Assembly (NCBI RefSeq): GCF_030315685.1
Contig: NZ_JASXSI010000002.1
Coordinates: forward strand, 124,001-188,000
DNA length: 64,000 nt
Direction of reading: 5' to 3'
Source: Gordonia sp. ABSL11-1
GTDB lineage: Bacteria > Actinomycetota > Actinomycetes > Mycobacteriales > Mycobacteriaceae
Within the stretch, counting starts at the first letter, position 1. Every line of letters begins with the position of its first letter. Both the position numbers and the translations under genes were made by a program. Positions 53,350 through 63,652 of this stretch are shown here, piece by piece. The notes under the pieces were generated by a model. The model did no database searches, was not told where the DNA came from, and worked only from the letters and a program-made list of their open reading frames with translations.

Positions 53350-55023
53350 GTGGCTGAGTTCATCTACACGATGAAGAAGGTTCGCAAGGCGCACGGCGAC
53401 AAGGTCATCCTCGACGACGTCACCATGTCGTTCTACCCGGGCGCCAAGATCGGCGTTGTCGGTCCCAACGGCGCCGGCAAGTCGTCGATCCTGAAGATCA
53501 TGGCCGGTCTCGACCAGCCGTCGAACGGCGAGGCCTTCCTCGATCCCGACGCGACCGTCGGCATCCTCCTGCAGGAGCCGCCCCTCAACGAGGAGAAGAC
53601 GGTCAAGGAGAACGTCGAGGAGGGGATGGGCGAGATCAAGGTCAAGCTCGATCGCTTCAACGAGATCGCGGAGAAGCTCGCCACCGATTACTCCGACGAG
53701 CTCATGGAGGAGATGGGCAAGCTCCAGGAGGACCTCGACAACAACGACGCCTGGGACCTCGATTCGCAGCTCGAACAGGCGATGGACGCCCTGCGTTGCC
53801 CGCCCGGTGACTCGCCGGTCACCCATCTCTCCGGTGGTGAGCGTCGTCGCGTCGCCCTGTGCAAGCTGCTCCTGCAGAAGCCCGATCTGTTGCTGCTGGA
53901 CGAGCCGACCAACCACCTCGACGCCGAGAGTGTGCTCTGGCTCGAGCAGTTCCTGGCGTCCTACCCGGGCGCCGTGCTGGCCGTGACGCACGACCGGTAC
54001 TTCCTCGATCACGTCGCCGGCTGGATCTGCGAGGTCGACCGCGGCAAACTGCACCCCTACGAGGGCAACTACTCGACGTACCTGGAGAAGAAGGCCGAGC
54101 GCCTCGAGGTCCAGGGCAAGAAGGACCAGAAGCTGCAGCGGCGGCTCAAGGAGGAGCTCGCGTGGGTCCGGTCGGGTGCCAAGGCACGCCAGACCAAGAA
54201 CAAGGCGCGTCTGGCCCGCTACGAGGAGATGGCCGCGGAAGCCGAGAAGACCCGCAAGCTCGACTTCGAGGAGATCCAGATCCCGACACCGCCGCGCCTC
54301 GGTGACGTCGTCGTCGAGGTCAACAATCTCGACAAGGGTTACGACGGCCGTGTCCTCATCAAGGACCTCTCCTTCTCGCTGCCGCGCAACGGCATCGTCG
54401 GCGTGATCGGCCCCAACGGCGTCGGCAAGACCACCCTGTTCAAGACCATCGTCGGGCTCGAGGAGCCGGACTCGGGCACCGTCAAGGTCGGCGAGACCGT
54501 CAAGCTGAGCTATGTCGATCAGAACCGCGCCAACATCGACCCCAAGAAGAACGTCTGGGAGGTCGTGTCCGACGGACTCGACTACATCGAGGTCGGCCAG
54601 AACGAGATGCCCTCGCGGGCCTACGTGAGCGCGTTCGGCTTCAAGGGGCCGGATCAGCAGAAGCGCGCCGAGGTGCTCTCCGGCGGCGAGCGCAACCGAC
54701 TGAACCTCGCGCTCACCCTCAAAGAGGGCGGCAACCTGATCCTGCTCGACGAGCCGACCAACGACCTCGACGTCGAGACCCTCGGCTCACTGGAGAACGC
54801 TCTCGAGAAGTTCCCCGGATGCGCCGTGGTGATCTCGCACGACCGGTGGTTCCTGGACCGCACCTGTACCCACATCCTCGCGTGGGAGGGCAATGTGGCC
54901 GAGGGGCAATGGTTCTGGTTCGAGGGCAACTTCGAGGCCTACGAGGCCAACAAGGTCGAGCGCCTCGGTGCCGACGCCGCGCGTCCGCACCGCGTCACAC
55001 ACCGCAAACTCACCCGCGACTGA
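53350..55023 (+). CDS. ettA: Energy-dependent translational throttle protein EttA (ABC-F)
   Basis: 557 residues, near-identical in length to the mycobacterial protein. Two ATPase domains are joined by a charged linker: Walker A GPNGAGKSS and GPNGVGKTT, signatures LSGGERRRVAL and LSGGERNRLNL, Walker B LLLLDEPTNHLD and ILLDEPTNDLD. The arm inserted in domain 1 and the basic P-site tRNA-interacting linker (about 240-300: KKDQKLQRRLKEELAWVRSG) are visible. EttA binds the ribosomal E site and gates the first elongation step according to ADP/ATP. The GTG at 53350 follows AAGGAG by 6 nt. Confidence 0.95.
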   Translation: MAEFIYTMKKVRKAHGDKVILDDVTMSFYPGAKIGVVGPNGAGKSSILKIMAGLDQPSNGEAFLDPDATVGILLQEPPLNEEKTVKENVEEGMGEIKVKLDRFNEIAEKLATDYSDELMEEMGKLQEDLDNNDAWDLDSQLEQAMDALRCPPGDSPVTHLSGGERRRVALCKLLLQKPDLLLLDEPTNHLDAESVLWLEQFLASYPGAVLAVTHDRYFLDHVAGWICEVDRGKLHPYEGNYSTYLEKKAERLEVQGKKDQKLQRRLKEELAWVRSGAKARQTKNKARLARYEEMAAEAEKTRKLDFEEIQIPTPPRLGDVVVEVNNLDKGYDGRVLIKDLSFSLPRNGIVGVIGPNGVGKTTLFKTIVGLEEPDSGTVKVGETVKLSYVDQNRANIDPKKNVWEVVSDGLDYIEVGQNEMPSRAYVSAFGFKGPDQQKRAEVLSGGERNRLNLALTLKEGGNLILLDEPTNDLDVETLGSLENALEKFPGCAVVISHDRWFLDRTCTHILAWEGNVAEGQWFWFEGNFEAYEANKVERLGADAARPHRVTHRKLTRD

Positions 55024-55245
55024 CCCTTCGTTTCTCGGATCGGTCCCGGTCGCCGAGCCGCCGGGTCCGGTCAGTGGAACGTCTGTACCCGGCTGGCGGG
55101 TCTCTGGGCCGAGTCGGTGACAGGCCGGGAGGACACGCCACGGCGAAGGCCGACCGCGATGCGGCGGCGATCACTACCATCGCAAGAGAAGGACACACGC
55201 CGGAGATCCCGGGTCACTGGTCCTGTCGCGATGGGGTGAATACCG

Positions 55246-58200
55246 TTGCCGAACACGACCTCGCTTCTGCCACAAGCGATTGCGAGCTACTTCAGTTCGT
55301 CGTCGTCGCTCGGGGGTGAGGTGCCGCCACCTGATCCCGCGGAGGTCGAGCCCGAGGATGTGGCCCGGGTCCGACGACATCTCGAGGTCGCACGGCGCCG
55401 CGATCCCGGCGAACGTCTCGTCGACGTGGCCGCGACCGAATCCGGCGGCATCGACGTCGTGGTGGTCAACGACGACATGCCGCTGCTGGTCGAGGCCGTT
55501 CTGGCGACGGTCGAGGCCCACGACCTCACCGTGACGCGGATCGATCACCCGGTCATCCCGGTCATCCGATCTGACGACGGCACGCTGTCGGACTTCGGCG
55601 ACGACACGGACTCGACATCCGTCGAATCCTGGATCTACGTGGTGGCACTGTCCCGACAACCCGATGTCGACGTCGCCGGGCTGCGGGCCGACATCGTCGA
55701 GGTCACCGGACGGGTCGCCGACGTCGACCGTGATGTCAGCGTGATGCGCACCCGGCTGACCGAGCGCGCCGCCGACTGCGCGCACGCCCCGGTGGGGCTG
55801 GAATCGGGCCTGCTCGCAGGCGACCGTGAGGAATACGCACGCCTGCTGACCTGGTTCGCCGGCAATCACTTCCTCCCACTGGCCTATGCCCGGGTCACCG
55901 CCGACGGCACGGTCGACGGCGACCGACTCGGGGTGTGGCGGACCGATCGTGTCCGCTCGGACTTCCCGATCGCCGACGAGCCGCCCCTGCTGCCGCGCGT
56001 CTCGCGGGTATACCTCGAGACCGGAATCCAGCGTTCCGACTTCCCGGTGCTGCTGCAGATCCCCGCCTTCGGCGACGCCGGCGTGCACGACGGCGAACAC
56101 CGGTTCCTGGGCACCTTCACCTCGTCAGGACTGCATCAGACCGTGGTCGACATCCCGGTGTTGCGGGCCAAGGTGCGCGGCGTGCTCAGCCGGGCCGGCC
56201 TCGACGACGATTCGTTCGCCGGTCAGTCGATTCTCGAACTGCTGCAGAACTATCCGCTGGTGGAGATGTTCGCCGCCTCGGACCTCGAACTGTCCCGCCG
56301 CGTCGAGGAGATGCTCGACGCCGTCGCCACCCGATCGCTGCGCCTGTTCGTCCGCACCGATCCGGACGGTGAGATGGCGGCGGCTCTGGTCTACCTGCCC
56401 CGCGACCGGTACAACACGCAGTCTCGGCTGACGTTGCAGGAAGCCCTGCTCGATCATCTCGGCGGGACGGCCATCGAGTACACCGCGCGGGTCAGCGAGA
56501 TGCCGCTGGCCCTGCTGCAGGTCTTGGTCCGCGTCGATCCCGAGATCGCCCGATCGCTGGGTCCGCTGGACACGGGCAGTGTCCGGCACGAGGCGATGCA
56601 GGCCGGACTCGCCGACGCCATCCGTAGCTGGGACGAACGCGTGCGTGAACTCGGCCGGGCCGCCGCGTCGGCGCCGACGACGCCGGTCGGTTGGCCCGAC
56701 GGCGGCGTGGACACGCTGCTCCGCGTCCTGCCATCGATCCCCGACGACTACAAGGACCTCCGGACACCGGCCGCCGCGCTCGCCGACCTCATCCACGTCA
56801 CCCGACTGGAACCGGGCGGCGTCACCGTCACACTGACCCGCGACGTCGATGACGACGCGGTCACCGACGCCGCCACGGCGGTCGACGGTGCCGCGATCGC
56901 CGAGGGCGCTGCGCACGGTGCCCTCGCCGACGAGCGGTGGACGTTCACTCTCTACCTGTGCGACGAGTCGGCGACGCTCACCGATGTGCTGCCGGTCCTG
57001 CACAGCCTCGGACTCGACGTCCTCGACGAACACCCCTATCACCTGGTCCGTACCGACCGATTATCCTGCTGGGCTTATGAATTCGGGGTGGCTCTGTCGG
57101 CCGGGATGGCCGTCGACCAGGCCACCGTCGGCGATCTGGAGCACCGCTTCACCGAGGCGTTCGCGCAGATATGGCGACGCAATGCCGAGGTCGACGCCTT
57201 CAACGAGCTCGTCATCCGCTGCGGACTGGACTGGCGATCGGCCGCGATGCTGCGCGCCTACGGCCGCTATCTCCGCCAGTGCGGCTTCTCGTACACGACA
57301 ACACATGTCGCATCAGTGCTCGGCGGTCATCGATCGGTCACCCGCGGCCTCGTCGCCCTGTTCGCGGCGTCATTCGACCCGTCCGCCGCCGACGACACCC
57401 ACCGCGACGAGGTCCTCGAGCAACTACGGCGTGACGTCGGCGAGGTGATCAGTCTGGACGCGGACCGCATCCTGTCGGCCTTTGCCGCCGTCGTCACGGC
57501 GACCTCGCGCACCAACTACTACGTAACCGGTGATGGCGACGAGCACCGCCCGGTCATGTCGTTCAAGCTACGTCCGCAGGAGATCCCGCAGGCACCTCAG
57601 CCGACGCCGATGCACGAGATCTTCGTCTACTCACCGCGCGTCGAGGGCGTCCACCTGCGGTTCGGCATGGTCGCCCGGGGAGGGCTGCGGTGGTCGGATC
57701 GACGTGAGGACTTCCGTACCGAGATCCTGGGTCTCGTCAAGGCACAGGCGGTCAAGAACGCGGTCATCGTGCCGGTCGGTGCGAAAGGCGGGTTCATCGT
57801 CAAGCGGCCACCGGCCGCCACGGGCGACGCGGGCGCCGACCGCGACGCCATCCGGACCGAGGGGATCGCCTGCTATCGCGCGTTCATCGCCGGCCTTCTC
57901 GACGTGACCGACAACATCGACCACCACAGCGGCTCCGTGGTCCCCGCGCCGTCGGTGGTCCGCCGCGACGGGGACGACGCCTACCTCGTCGTCGCCGCCG
58001 ACAAGGGCACGGCATCGTTCTCCGACATCGCCAATGACGTTGCCGCGCAGTACGGTTTCTGGCTCGGTGACGCGTTCGCCTCGGGTGGGTCGGCGGGTTA
58101 CGACCACAAGGAGATGGGCATCACGGCGCGTGGCGCGTGGGAGTCGGTGAAACGCCACTTCCGGGAGATGGGCGTCGACACCCAGTCGGAGGACTTCACC

Positions 58201-60096
58201 GTCGTCGGCATCGGCGACATGAGCGGTGATGTGTTCGGCAACGGCATGCTGCTCTCCGAACACATCCGCCTCGTCGCGGCCTTCGATCACCGCCACGTGT
58301 TCGTCGATCCGTCCCCGGATGCGGCCACGTCGTATCGGGAGCGGGCTCGATTGTTCGCACTACCGCGGTCCTCCTGGGCGGACTACGACACCTCACTGCT
58401 CAGTGTCGGGGGAGGCGTGTGGTCGCGTGAGCGCAAGTCGATCCCTGTCGGCGGCGAGATGCGCGCCGCACTCGGTCTCGCCGACGACGTGATCGAGTTG
58501 TCCCCACCGGAACTGATCCGTGCGGTGTTGCTGGCGCCGGTCGACCTGCTCTGGAACGGCGGCATCGGCACCTACGTCAAGGCGTCCACCGAATCCGACG
58601 CCGATGTCGGCGACAAGGCCAACGACGCCATCCGCGTCAACGGAGATCAACTGGTCGCGAAGGTGATCGGGGAGGGTGGCAACCTCGGCGTCACCGAACG
58701 CGGCCGGATCGAGTTCGACCTGTCCGGTGGGCGCGTCAACACCGACGCGATGGACAACTCGGCCGGCGTCGACTGTTCCGACCACGAGGTGAACATCAAG
58801 ATCCTGCTCGACTCGGCGGTGTCGTCGGGCGAGGTCGGCGCGGACGACCGGAACCCGCTCCTGGAATCGATGACCGACGAGGTCGCCGATCTCGTGCTCG
58901 CCGACAACATCTCGCAGAACTCCGAGCTCGGCTTCTGCCGTGCCTACGCGCAGGAGCGGGTGGACGTGCACGTGCGGCTGCTCACCGACCTCGCGCGCGA
59001 TCACGGCGTCGACCTTCGGCTCGAGGCACTGCCGCAACCCGCGGAGCTGCGCAAGAGGTTCGCCGGCGAGCTGCACCGCGGACTGACCTCTCCCGAACTG
59101 GCGACTGTCATGGCACACGTGAAGCTGGCGGCGAAGGCAGATCTTCTGGTCACCGAGCTCCCCGACAACGAGGTGTTCGACCATCGGCTGGCCGCCTACT
59201 TCCCGGTTCCGTTGCGCGAGCGGCTCACCCCCCAGATCCGGTCGCATCGGCTGCGCCGCGAGATCGTGACGACGACCTTGATCAATGACGTCGTCGACAA
59301 GGCAGGGACGACCCACCTCTTCCGGCTGGGCGAGGCCACCGGTTCGTCGACCGAGGAGAGTGTCCGCGCGTACGTCGTGTCGAGCGCCGTCTTCGGTATG
59401 GACGACGTCTTCGAGCGGATCCTGCACGCACCCGCGCCGGTGGCGGCGATCGACGAGATGATGCTCTACGCGCGTAGGCTCGTGTTCCGCGCCTCTCGGT
59501 GGCTGCTGGCGTTCCGCCCGCAGCCACTCGCGATGGGCGCCGAGGTCACCCGCTACTCCGGTCGCGTCACCGAACTGACCGCGTTGCTCGACAGCTGGTT
59601 CGGCGCGAGTTCCGCACGCGACGTCGATCAGCGGATCGCGCATTACCAGGACTCCGGTGTGCCGCCGGATCTCGCCCATGACGTCGCGGTGAGCCTGCAC
59701 CGATTCTGTCTGCTCGACATCATCGACGCGGCGGAGATCGCCGACCGGCATCCCGTCGAGGTCGGCGAGTTGTACTTCGCGGTGATGGAACACTTCGGGC
59801 TGGAGGACCTGCTCACCGCCGTGTCGGATCTGGACTACGGGGACCGCTGGCACGCGCTGGCGCGCCTGGCTCTCCGCGACGACATGCACGGTGCCCTACG
59901 CGCGGTCACCCTCAAGATCCTCGAGGTGGGGGAGCCCGACGAATCCGCGGCCGAGAAGATCGACGAGTGGGAGTTCTCGCACGCGTCGCGGCTGTCGCGT
60001 GTGCGCACGATGCTGGCCGACATCACCGAGTCGGGCGCGCTCGATCTCGCGACCCTGTCGGTGGCGGCCCGACAGCTCCGCAGTGTGATCCGCTGA
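55246..60096 (+). CDS. gdh: NAD-specific glutamate dehydrogenase, large (180-kDa class)
   Basis: 1616 residues, like the 1624-residue mycobacterial enzyme. A long N-terminal region (about 1-700) has ACT-like regulatory segments. The catalytic core starts near 780 (RGGLRWSDRREDFRTEILGL, then KNAVIVPVGAKGGFIVKRPP with the catalytic Lys) and continues with VGIGDMSGDVFGNGMLLSEH and NGGIGTYVKAS. It deaminates glutamate to 2-oxoglutarate with NAD. The frame begins at a TTG (55246) behind GGGGTGA; an upstream ATG in frame is followed at once by a stop. It lies downstream of ettA, as in Rv2477c-Rv2476c. Its stop codon is part of a 15-bp tandem repeat. Confidence 0.95.
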   Translation: MPNTTSLLPQAIASYFSSSSSLGGEVPPPDPAEVEPEDVARVRRHLEVARRRDPGERLVDVAATESGGIDVVVVNDDMPLLVEAVLATVEAHDLTVTRIDHPVIPVIRSDDGTLSDFGDDTDSTSVESWIYVVALSRQPDVDVAGLRADIVEVTGRVADVDRDVSVMRTRLTERAADCAHAPVGLESGLLAGDREEYARLLTWFAGNHFLPLAYARVTADGTVDGDRLGVWRTDRVRSDFPIADEPPLLPRVSRVYLETGIQRSDFPVLLQIPAFGDAGVHDGEHRFLGTFTSSGLHQTVVDIPVLRAKVRGVLSRAGLDDDSFAGQSILELLQNYPLVEMFAASDLELSRRVEEMLDAVATRSLRLFVRTDPDGEMAAALVYLPRDRYNTQSRLTLQEALLDHLGGTAIEYTARVSEMPLALLQVLVRVDPEIARSLGPLDTGSVRHEAMQAGLADAIRSWDERVRELGRAAASAPTTPVGWPDGGVDTLLRVLPSIPDDYKDLRTPAAALADLIHVTRLEPGGVTVTLTRDVDDDAVTDAATAVDGAAIAEGAAHGALADERWTFTLYLCDESATLTDVLPVLHSLGLDVLDEHPYHLVRTDRLSCWAYEFGVALSAGMAVDQATVGDLEHRFTEAFAQIWRRNAEVDAFNELVIRCGLDWRSAAMLRAYGRYLRQCGFSYTTTHVASVLGGHRSVTRGLVALFAASFDPSAADDTHRDEVLEQLRRDVGEVISLDADRILSAFAAVVTATSRTNYYVTGDGDEHRPVMSFKLRPQEIPQAPQPTPMHEIFVYSPRVEGVHLRFGMVARGGLRWSDRREDFRTEILGLVKAQAVKNAVIVPVGAKGGFIVKRPPAATGDAGADRDAIRTEGIACYRAFIAGLLDVTDNIDHHSGSVVPAPSVVRRDGDDAYLVVAADKGTASFSDIANDVAAQYGFWLGDAFASGGSAGYDHKEMGITARGAWESVKRHFREMGVDTQSEDFTVVGIGDMSGDVFGNGMLLSEHIRLVAAFDHRHVFVDPSPDAATSYRERARLFALPRSSWADYDTSLLSVGGGVWSRERKSIPVGGEMRAALGLADDVIELSPPELIRAVLLAPVDLLWNGGIGTYVKASTESDADVGDKANDAIRVNGDQLVAKVIGEGGNLGVTERGRIEFDLSGGRVNTDAMDNSAGVDCSDHEVNIKILLDSAVSSGEVGADDRNPLLESMTDEVADLVLADNISQNSELGFCRAYAQERVDVHVRLLTDLARDHGVDLRLEALPQPAELRKRFAGELHRGLTSPELATVMAHVKLAAKADLLVTELPDNEVFDHRLAAYFPVPLRERLTPQIRSHRLRREIVTTTLINDVVDKAGTTHLFRLGEATGSSTEESVRAYVVSSAVFGMDDVFERILHAPAPVAAIDEMMLYARRLVFRASRWLLAFRPQPLAMGAEVTRYSGRVTELTALLDSWFGASSARDVDQRIAHYQDSGVPPDLAHDVAVSLHRFCLLDIIDAAEIADRHPVEVGELYFAVMEHFGLEDLLTAVSDLDYGDRWHALARLALRDDMHGALRAVTLKILEVGEPDESAAEKIDEWEFSHASRLSRVRTMLADITESGALDLATLSVAARQLRSVIR

Positions 60097-60129
60097 CCGG
60101 TGATCCTCTGACCGGTGATCCGCTGACCT
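60085..60129 (+). repeat. Three tandem 15-bp units spanning the gdh stop codon
   Basis: GTGATCCGCTGACCG, GTGATCCTCTGACCG and GTGATCCGCTGACCT are contiguous. Because the unit is a multiple of three, each copy carries an in-frame TGA (60094, 60109, 60124). The first one ends gdh. Confidence 0.8.
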
Positions 60130-60175
60130 GTGGGGAATCCGGCCGCCGGCACGGGTCGCCGGTCTAGGGTGGGGC

Positions 60176-62407
60176 ATGGCCCGGACCGCTCTGCGAATCT
60201 GTCCGCTGTGTGAGGCGACCTGCGGACTCACCGTCACCGTCGACGACGACCAGGGTCGCATGCTCAGTGCACGCGGCGACTCCGACGACGTCTTCAGTCA
60301 CGGGTACATCTGTCCCAAGGGCGCGAGCCTGCCCGAGCTCGACAACGACCCGGATCGACTCACCGGACCGCTGATCCGGCGTGACGGGATCCTCGTCGAC
60401 GCCCAGTGGGACGAGGCGCTCCAACTCGTGGCCGACCGGCTCGGTGCGACGATCGCGGACCACGGCGGTCCGTCGGTCGGCGTCTACATCGGAAACCCCA
60501 ACGCGCACACCGTCGCCGGCGCCCTCTATGCACCGCTGCTGACTCGGGCGATCGGCACCCACAACGTGTTCAGCGCGAGCACGCTCGACCAGATGCCCAA
60601 GCAGGTCGCGCTCGGCTACCTGTTCGGACACGCCGGCACCTTCGCGGTACCCGATCTCGATCGCACCGATCATCTCGTGGTGATCGGGGCCAACCCGGTC
60701 GTCTCCAACGGAAGTGTGACGACCGCGGCAGATTTCCCGGGCAAACTCGCGGCGTTGCGTCGGCGTGGTGGCCGACTGACCGTGATCGACCCCGCCCGCA
60801 CCCGCACCGCAAAGCTCGCCGACGTGCACCTCGCGCCGCGGCCGGGCACCGATGCGGCCTTGTTGTTCGCCGTCGTGCACACACTCTTCGACGAGGAGCT
60901 GACCGCCCCCGACCTCGGCGGTATCGGCCGTCACGTGACCGGTGTCGACCGGCTGCGTGCCGAGGCCGCGGATTTCTCGCCCGAGGCAATCGCCGCGTTC
61001 TGCGATGTCCCGGCACCGGCCATCCGTGAACTCGCGCGGTCGATCGCGGCGGCCCCGACGGCAGCCGTGTACGGCCGGATGGGCACCACCACAGTTGAAT
61101 TCGGCACGATCGGCAGCTGGTTGATCGATGCCATCAACATCCTCACCGGCAATCTGGACCGACCCGGCGGGGTCATGTTCCCGACTCCGCCGACCGCTCC
61201 GGCTCCCCGACCGCCCCGGCCGGGTCGCACATTCCGCACCGGACGGTGGCGCAGCCGCGTGTCAGGGCATCCCGAGGTCGCGGGGGAACTGCCGGCCGCG
61301 GCCCTGGCGGAGGAGATCGACACCCCCGGAGAGGGACGCCTCCGGGCGATCGTCACCATCGCCGGGAACCCGGTCCTGTCCGCGCCCGACGGCGACCGCC
61401 TCGGGCGCGCTCTCGACGGACTCGACTTCCTGGTGAGCGTCGACCCGTATCTGAACGAGACCACCCGCCACGCGGACGTGATCCTGCCGCCGCCGCCACC
61501 GTCGGCTACTCCGCACTTCGACTTCATCCTCAACAATCTGGCCGTGCGGGCGACGGCACGGTACTCGCGGCCGGTCCTGCCCCTGCCCGACGGACGGCCG
61601 GACGAGGCGGAGATCCTCGCGCGGCTCACGCTCGCCCTCGGCGGTCTGGGTGTGCACGCCGACAAGCGGCTCGTGGACGAGCAGGTCATCGCCGCGACGC
61701 TGTCGAAGGAGGTGTCCGATCCGCACTCGCCCGTGGCCGGCCGCGATCTGGACGAGATGATCGCGATGCTCCCCGACGGACCGGGACACGAGCGCCGTCT
61801 GGACATGATGGTGCGGCTCGGTGCCTATGGTGACGCGTTCGGTGCGCGTGACGCCGGACTCACCCTCGCGCAGATACTCGCCTCTCCCCATGGAGTCGAC
61901 CTGGGACCGATGCGGCCGCGTCTGCCCGGGATCCTGCGCACCGGGTCGGGAACGGTGGAACTCGCCGCCGACGACCTGATCGCCGACGTCGACCGCCTGC
62001 GCTCGGCCCTGCGTCGCGATCCCGAACACTTCGTGCTCATCGGGCGCCGCAATCTGCGATCGAACAACAGCTGGATGCACAACCTCCCGGCGCTCACGGG
62101 CGGAACCAACCGGTGCACCCTGTACATCCATCCCGACGACGCCCTGCGACTCGGGCTCGACGACATCGCCATCGTCCGTGGACCCGGGGGAGAGGTGAAG
62201 GTGCCGGTGGAGGTCACCCCGGACATCCGTCCCGGCGTGGCGTCGCTGCCGCACGGCTGGGGGCACGATCTCGCCGACACCCGGATGACGGTCGCCGCCG
62301 AGGCGCCGGGCACGAACGTGAACCAGCTGAACGACGGCTCGCTGCTCGACCCGCTGTCGGGCACCGTCGTGCTCAACGGACTGCCGGTGGAGATTGCACC
62401 CGGCTGA
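60176..62407 (+). CDS. Molybdopterin-dependent oxidoreductase (formate dehydrogenase-like family)
   Basis: 743 residues. CPLCEATCGL with the fourth Cys in GYICPKGASL binds a [4Fe-4S] cluster. VGVYIGNPNAHTVAGALYAP, HLVVIGANPVVSNGS and GGRLTVIDPARTRTAKLAD follow the bis-molybdopterin guanine dinucleotide fold; a C-terminal MopB-binding barrel starts near 610 (NSWMHNLPALTGGTNRCTLY). The Pro-rich stretch around residues 340-350 is unusual. There is no partner subunit nearby and no signal peptide, so it is probably a soluble single-subunit enzyme; the substrate is unknown. It resembles Rv0197 (from memory). The ATG at 60176 lies 79 bp after gdh, past the tandem repeat. Confidence 0.85.
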   Translation: MARTALRICPLCEATCGLTVTVDDDQGRMLSARGDSDDVFSHGYICPKGASLPELDNDPDRLTGPLIRRDGILVDAQWDEALQLVADRLGATIADHGGPSVGVYIGNPNAHTVAGALYAPLLTRAIGTHNVFSASTLDQMPKQVALGYLFGHAGTFAVPDLDRTDHLVVIGANPVVSNGSVTTAADFPGKLAALRRRGGRLTVIDPARTRTAKLADVHLAPRPGTDAALLFAVVHTLFDEELTAPDLGGIGRHVTGVDRLRAEAADFSPEAIAAFCDVPAPAIRELARSIAAAPTAAVYGRMGTTTVEFGTIGSWLIDAINILTGNLDRPGGVMFPTPPTAPAPRPPRPGRTFRTGRWRSRVSGHPEVAGELPAAALAEEIDTPGEGRLRAIVTIAGNPVLSAPDGDRLGRALDGLDFLVSVDPYLNETTRHADVILPPPPPSATPHFDFILNNLAVRATARYSRPVLPLPDGRPDEAEILARLTLALGGLGVHADKRLVDEQVIAATLSKEVSDPHSPVAGRDLDEMIAMLPDGPGHERRLDMMVRLGAYGDAFGARDAGLTLAQILASPHGVDLGPMRPRLPGILRTGSGTVELAADDLIADVDRLRSALRRDPEHFVLIGRRNLRSNNSWMHNLPALTGGTNRCTLYIHPDDALRLGLDDIAIVRGPGGEVKVPVEVTPDIRPGVASLPHGWGHDLADTRMTVAAEAPGTNVNQLNDGSLLDPLSGTVVLNGLPVEIAPG

Positions 62408-62488
62408 GCCCACGGAAGTGCTTGCGTAGGGTTGTTGCCGCGCCCTCCACGCCGCGGAGGACGCTGACGACGTCACGGAAGGACACGC

Positions 62489-62950
62489 GTGCTCTACGAG
62501 GACGAGGGAACGAGGACCGCCGCCGGCTACGTGGTGAAGGTGCCCGTCCGGTGGTCGGACATGGATGTGTTCGCCCACGTGAACCACGCTCGGATGGTCA
62601 CCCTGATCGAGGAGGCACGCATCCCGTGGCTCTTCTACGACGAGCGCCCGACCGCATCGCTGCGCGCGGGCTGCGTCGTCGCCGACCTCCACGTCAAGTA
62701 CCGAGAACAGGTCCGGCACGACGAAGGGCCGATCGCGGTCACGATGTTCGTCGAACAGCTCCGGGCCGTCGACTTCACCGTCGGCTACGAGGTGCGTCCC
62801 CGTGACGCCGACCCGGATGCCGGGCCTGCGGTCACCGCCACCACGCAGCTGGTGGCGTTCGACGTCGACGCCCAGCGCCTGCGTCGGCTGACCGCCGAGG
62901 AGAAGGACTATCTCGCATCGTTCATCCGCTCGGACACGGTCGGCCGGTGA
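62489..62950 (+). CDS. Acyl-CoA thioesterase, hot-dog (4HBT) fold
   Basis: 153 residues. VVKVPVRWSDMDVFAHVNHA contains the catalytic Asp and His region of the 4HBT family, followed by RMVTLIEEARIPWLF and a strand-rich second half (VVADLHVKYREQVRHDEGPI). It hydrolyses acyl-CoA thioesters in the cytoplasm; chain preference is unknown. The GTG at 62489 follows AAGGA. Its TGA overlaps the GTG of the next gene (GTGA), so the two are translated together; the pair matches Rv2475c-Rv2474c of M. tuberculosis (from memory). Confidence 0.9.
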   Translation: MLYEDEGTRTAAGYVVKVPVRWSDMDVFAHVNHARMVTLIEEARIPWLFYDERPTASLRAGCVVADLHVKYREQVRHDEGPIAVTMFVEQLRAVDFTVGYEVRPRDADPDAGPAVTATTQLVAFDVDAQRLRRLTAEEKDYLASFIRSDTVGR

Positions 62951-63642
62951 CCACGCCGGAGCGCCACATCACCCTCACCGGCCCGGGTGATCGGTCGGAT
63001 GCGGTCGCCTTCCTCGGGCGCGCGCTTCGTCTCGACGACACCGCCGTCGTCCGGATCGCCGCCCGACCCGACGGGCTCATCGGCTTCTGGACCACCACCG
63101 GGTTCGACGTGCTCGCCGGACGGTCGGTCTTCGGTGCGATGCGTCCCGACGACATCGTCGCCGACGCGGCCACCCTGCGGACTACTCTCGCCGCCGCCGA
63201 CCCCGGGACACCGGTGGATCCGGGGTTCGGCCTCGACAGCGCCTGGCGCGGCGCGTTGCCCGCGACCACCGGCTTCACCCAGCTGGACGATGTGCCTGCC
63301 CGCACCGTCGTCGAACTGTCGCGCGGCGGTGCGACTCTCGCGCGTACCGAGGGCAGCGCGCACGGACCCGCGACCGGACTGCTGGACCAAGATGTGCTCG
63401 AGGTGTCGTCGGAGAGCGGGGACGAGCGCGCATCGGTGTCGATGCGTGCCCTGTTCGCCCTCACCGCCATGGGATTCATCCGCGACGCCGATGGGCACGA
63501 GATCACCGAGACGTCACCGATCGAGAAGATCGCCGCCGACGAACCGGTCCGAATCCGGGTGTCCGGCGCGTGGATCCGTGTCGATGCCCGTTACGGTTCG
63601 GTGTTCCAGCGTCGCGAACGCATCGCGATGATGGCGCTGTGA
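62947..63642 (+). CDS. Conserved hypothetical protein coupled to the thioesterase
   Basis: 231 residues, no recognised domain. It begins MTTPERHITLTGPGDRSDAV and is acidic, with short strand/helix alternation. The centre holds GFDVLAGRSVFGAM and DVPARTVVELSRGGATLART; the end (IRVSGAWIRVDARYGSVFQR) is beta-rich. No signal peptide, no membrane helix, probably cytosolic. It overlaps the thioesterase by 4 bp (GTGA) and is probably its functional partner; the counterpart is Rv2474c by position. The convergent alpha-glucosidase gene ends 10 bp away. Confidence 0.85.
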   Translation: MTTPERHITLTGPGDRSDAVAFLGRALRLDDTAVVRIAARPDGLIGFWTTTGFDVLAGRSVFGAMRPDDIVADAATLRTTLAAADPGTPVDPGFGLDSAWRGALPATTGFTQLDDVPARTVVELSRGGATLARTEGSAHGPATGLLDQDVLEVSSESGDERASVSMRALFALTAMGFIRDADGHEITETSPIEKIAADEPVRIRVSGAWIRVDARYGSVFQRRERIAMMAL

Positions 63643-63652
63643 CCGGACGAGA

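Noticed and set aside
55024-55245. Small gene between ettA and gdh
   Set aside because: No frame with start, ribosome site and coding composition; the in-frame ATG at 55231 is followed at once by a stop.
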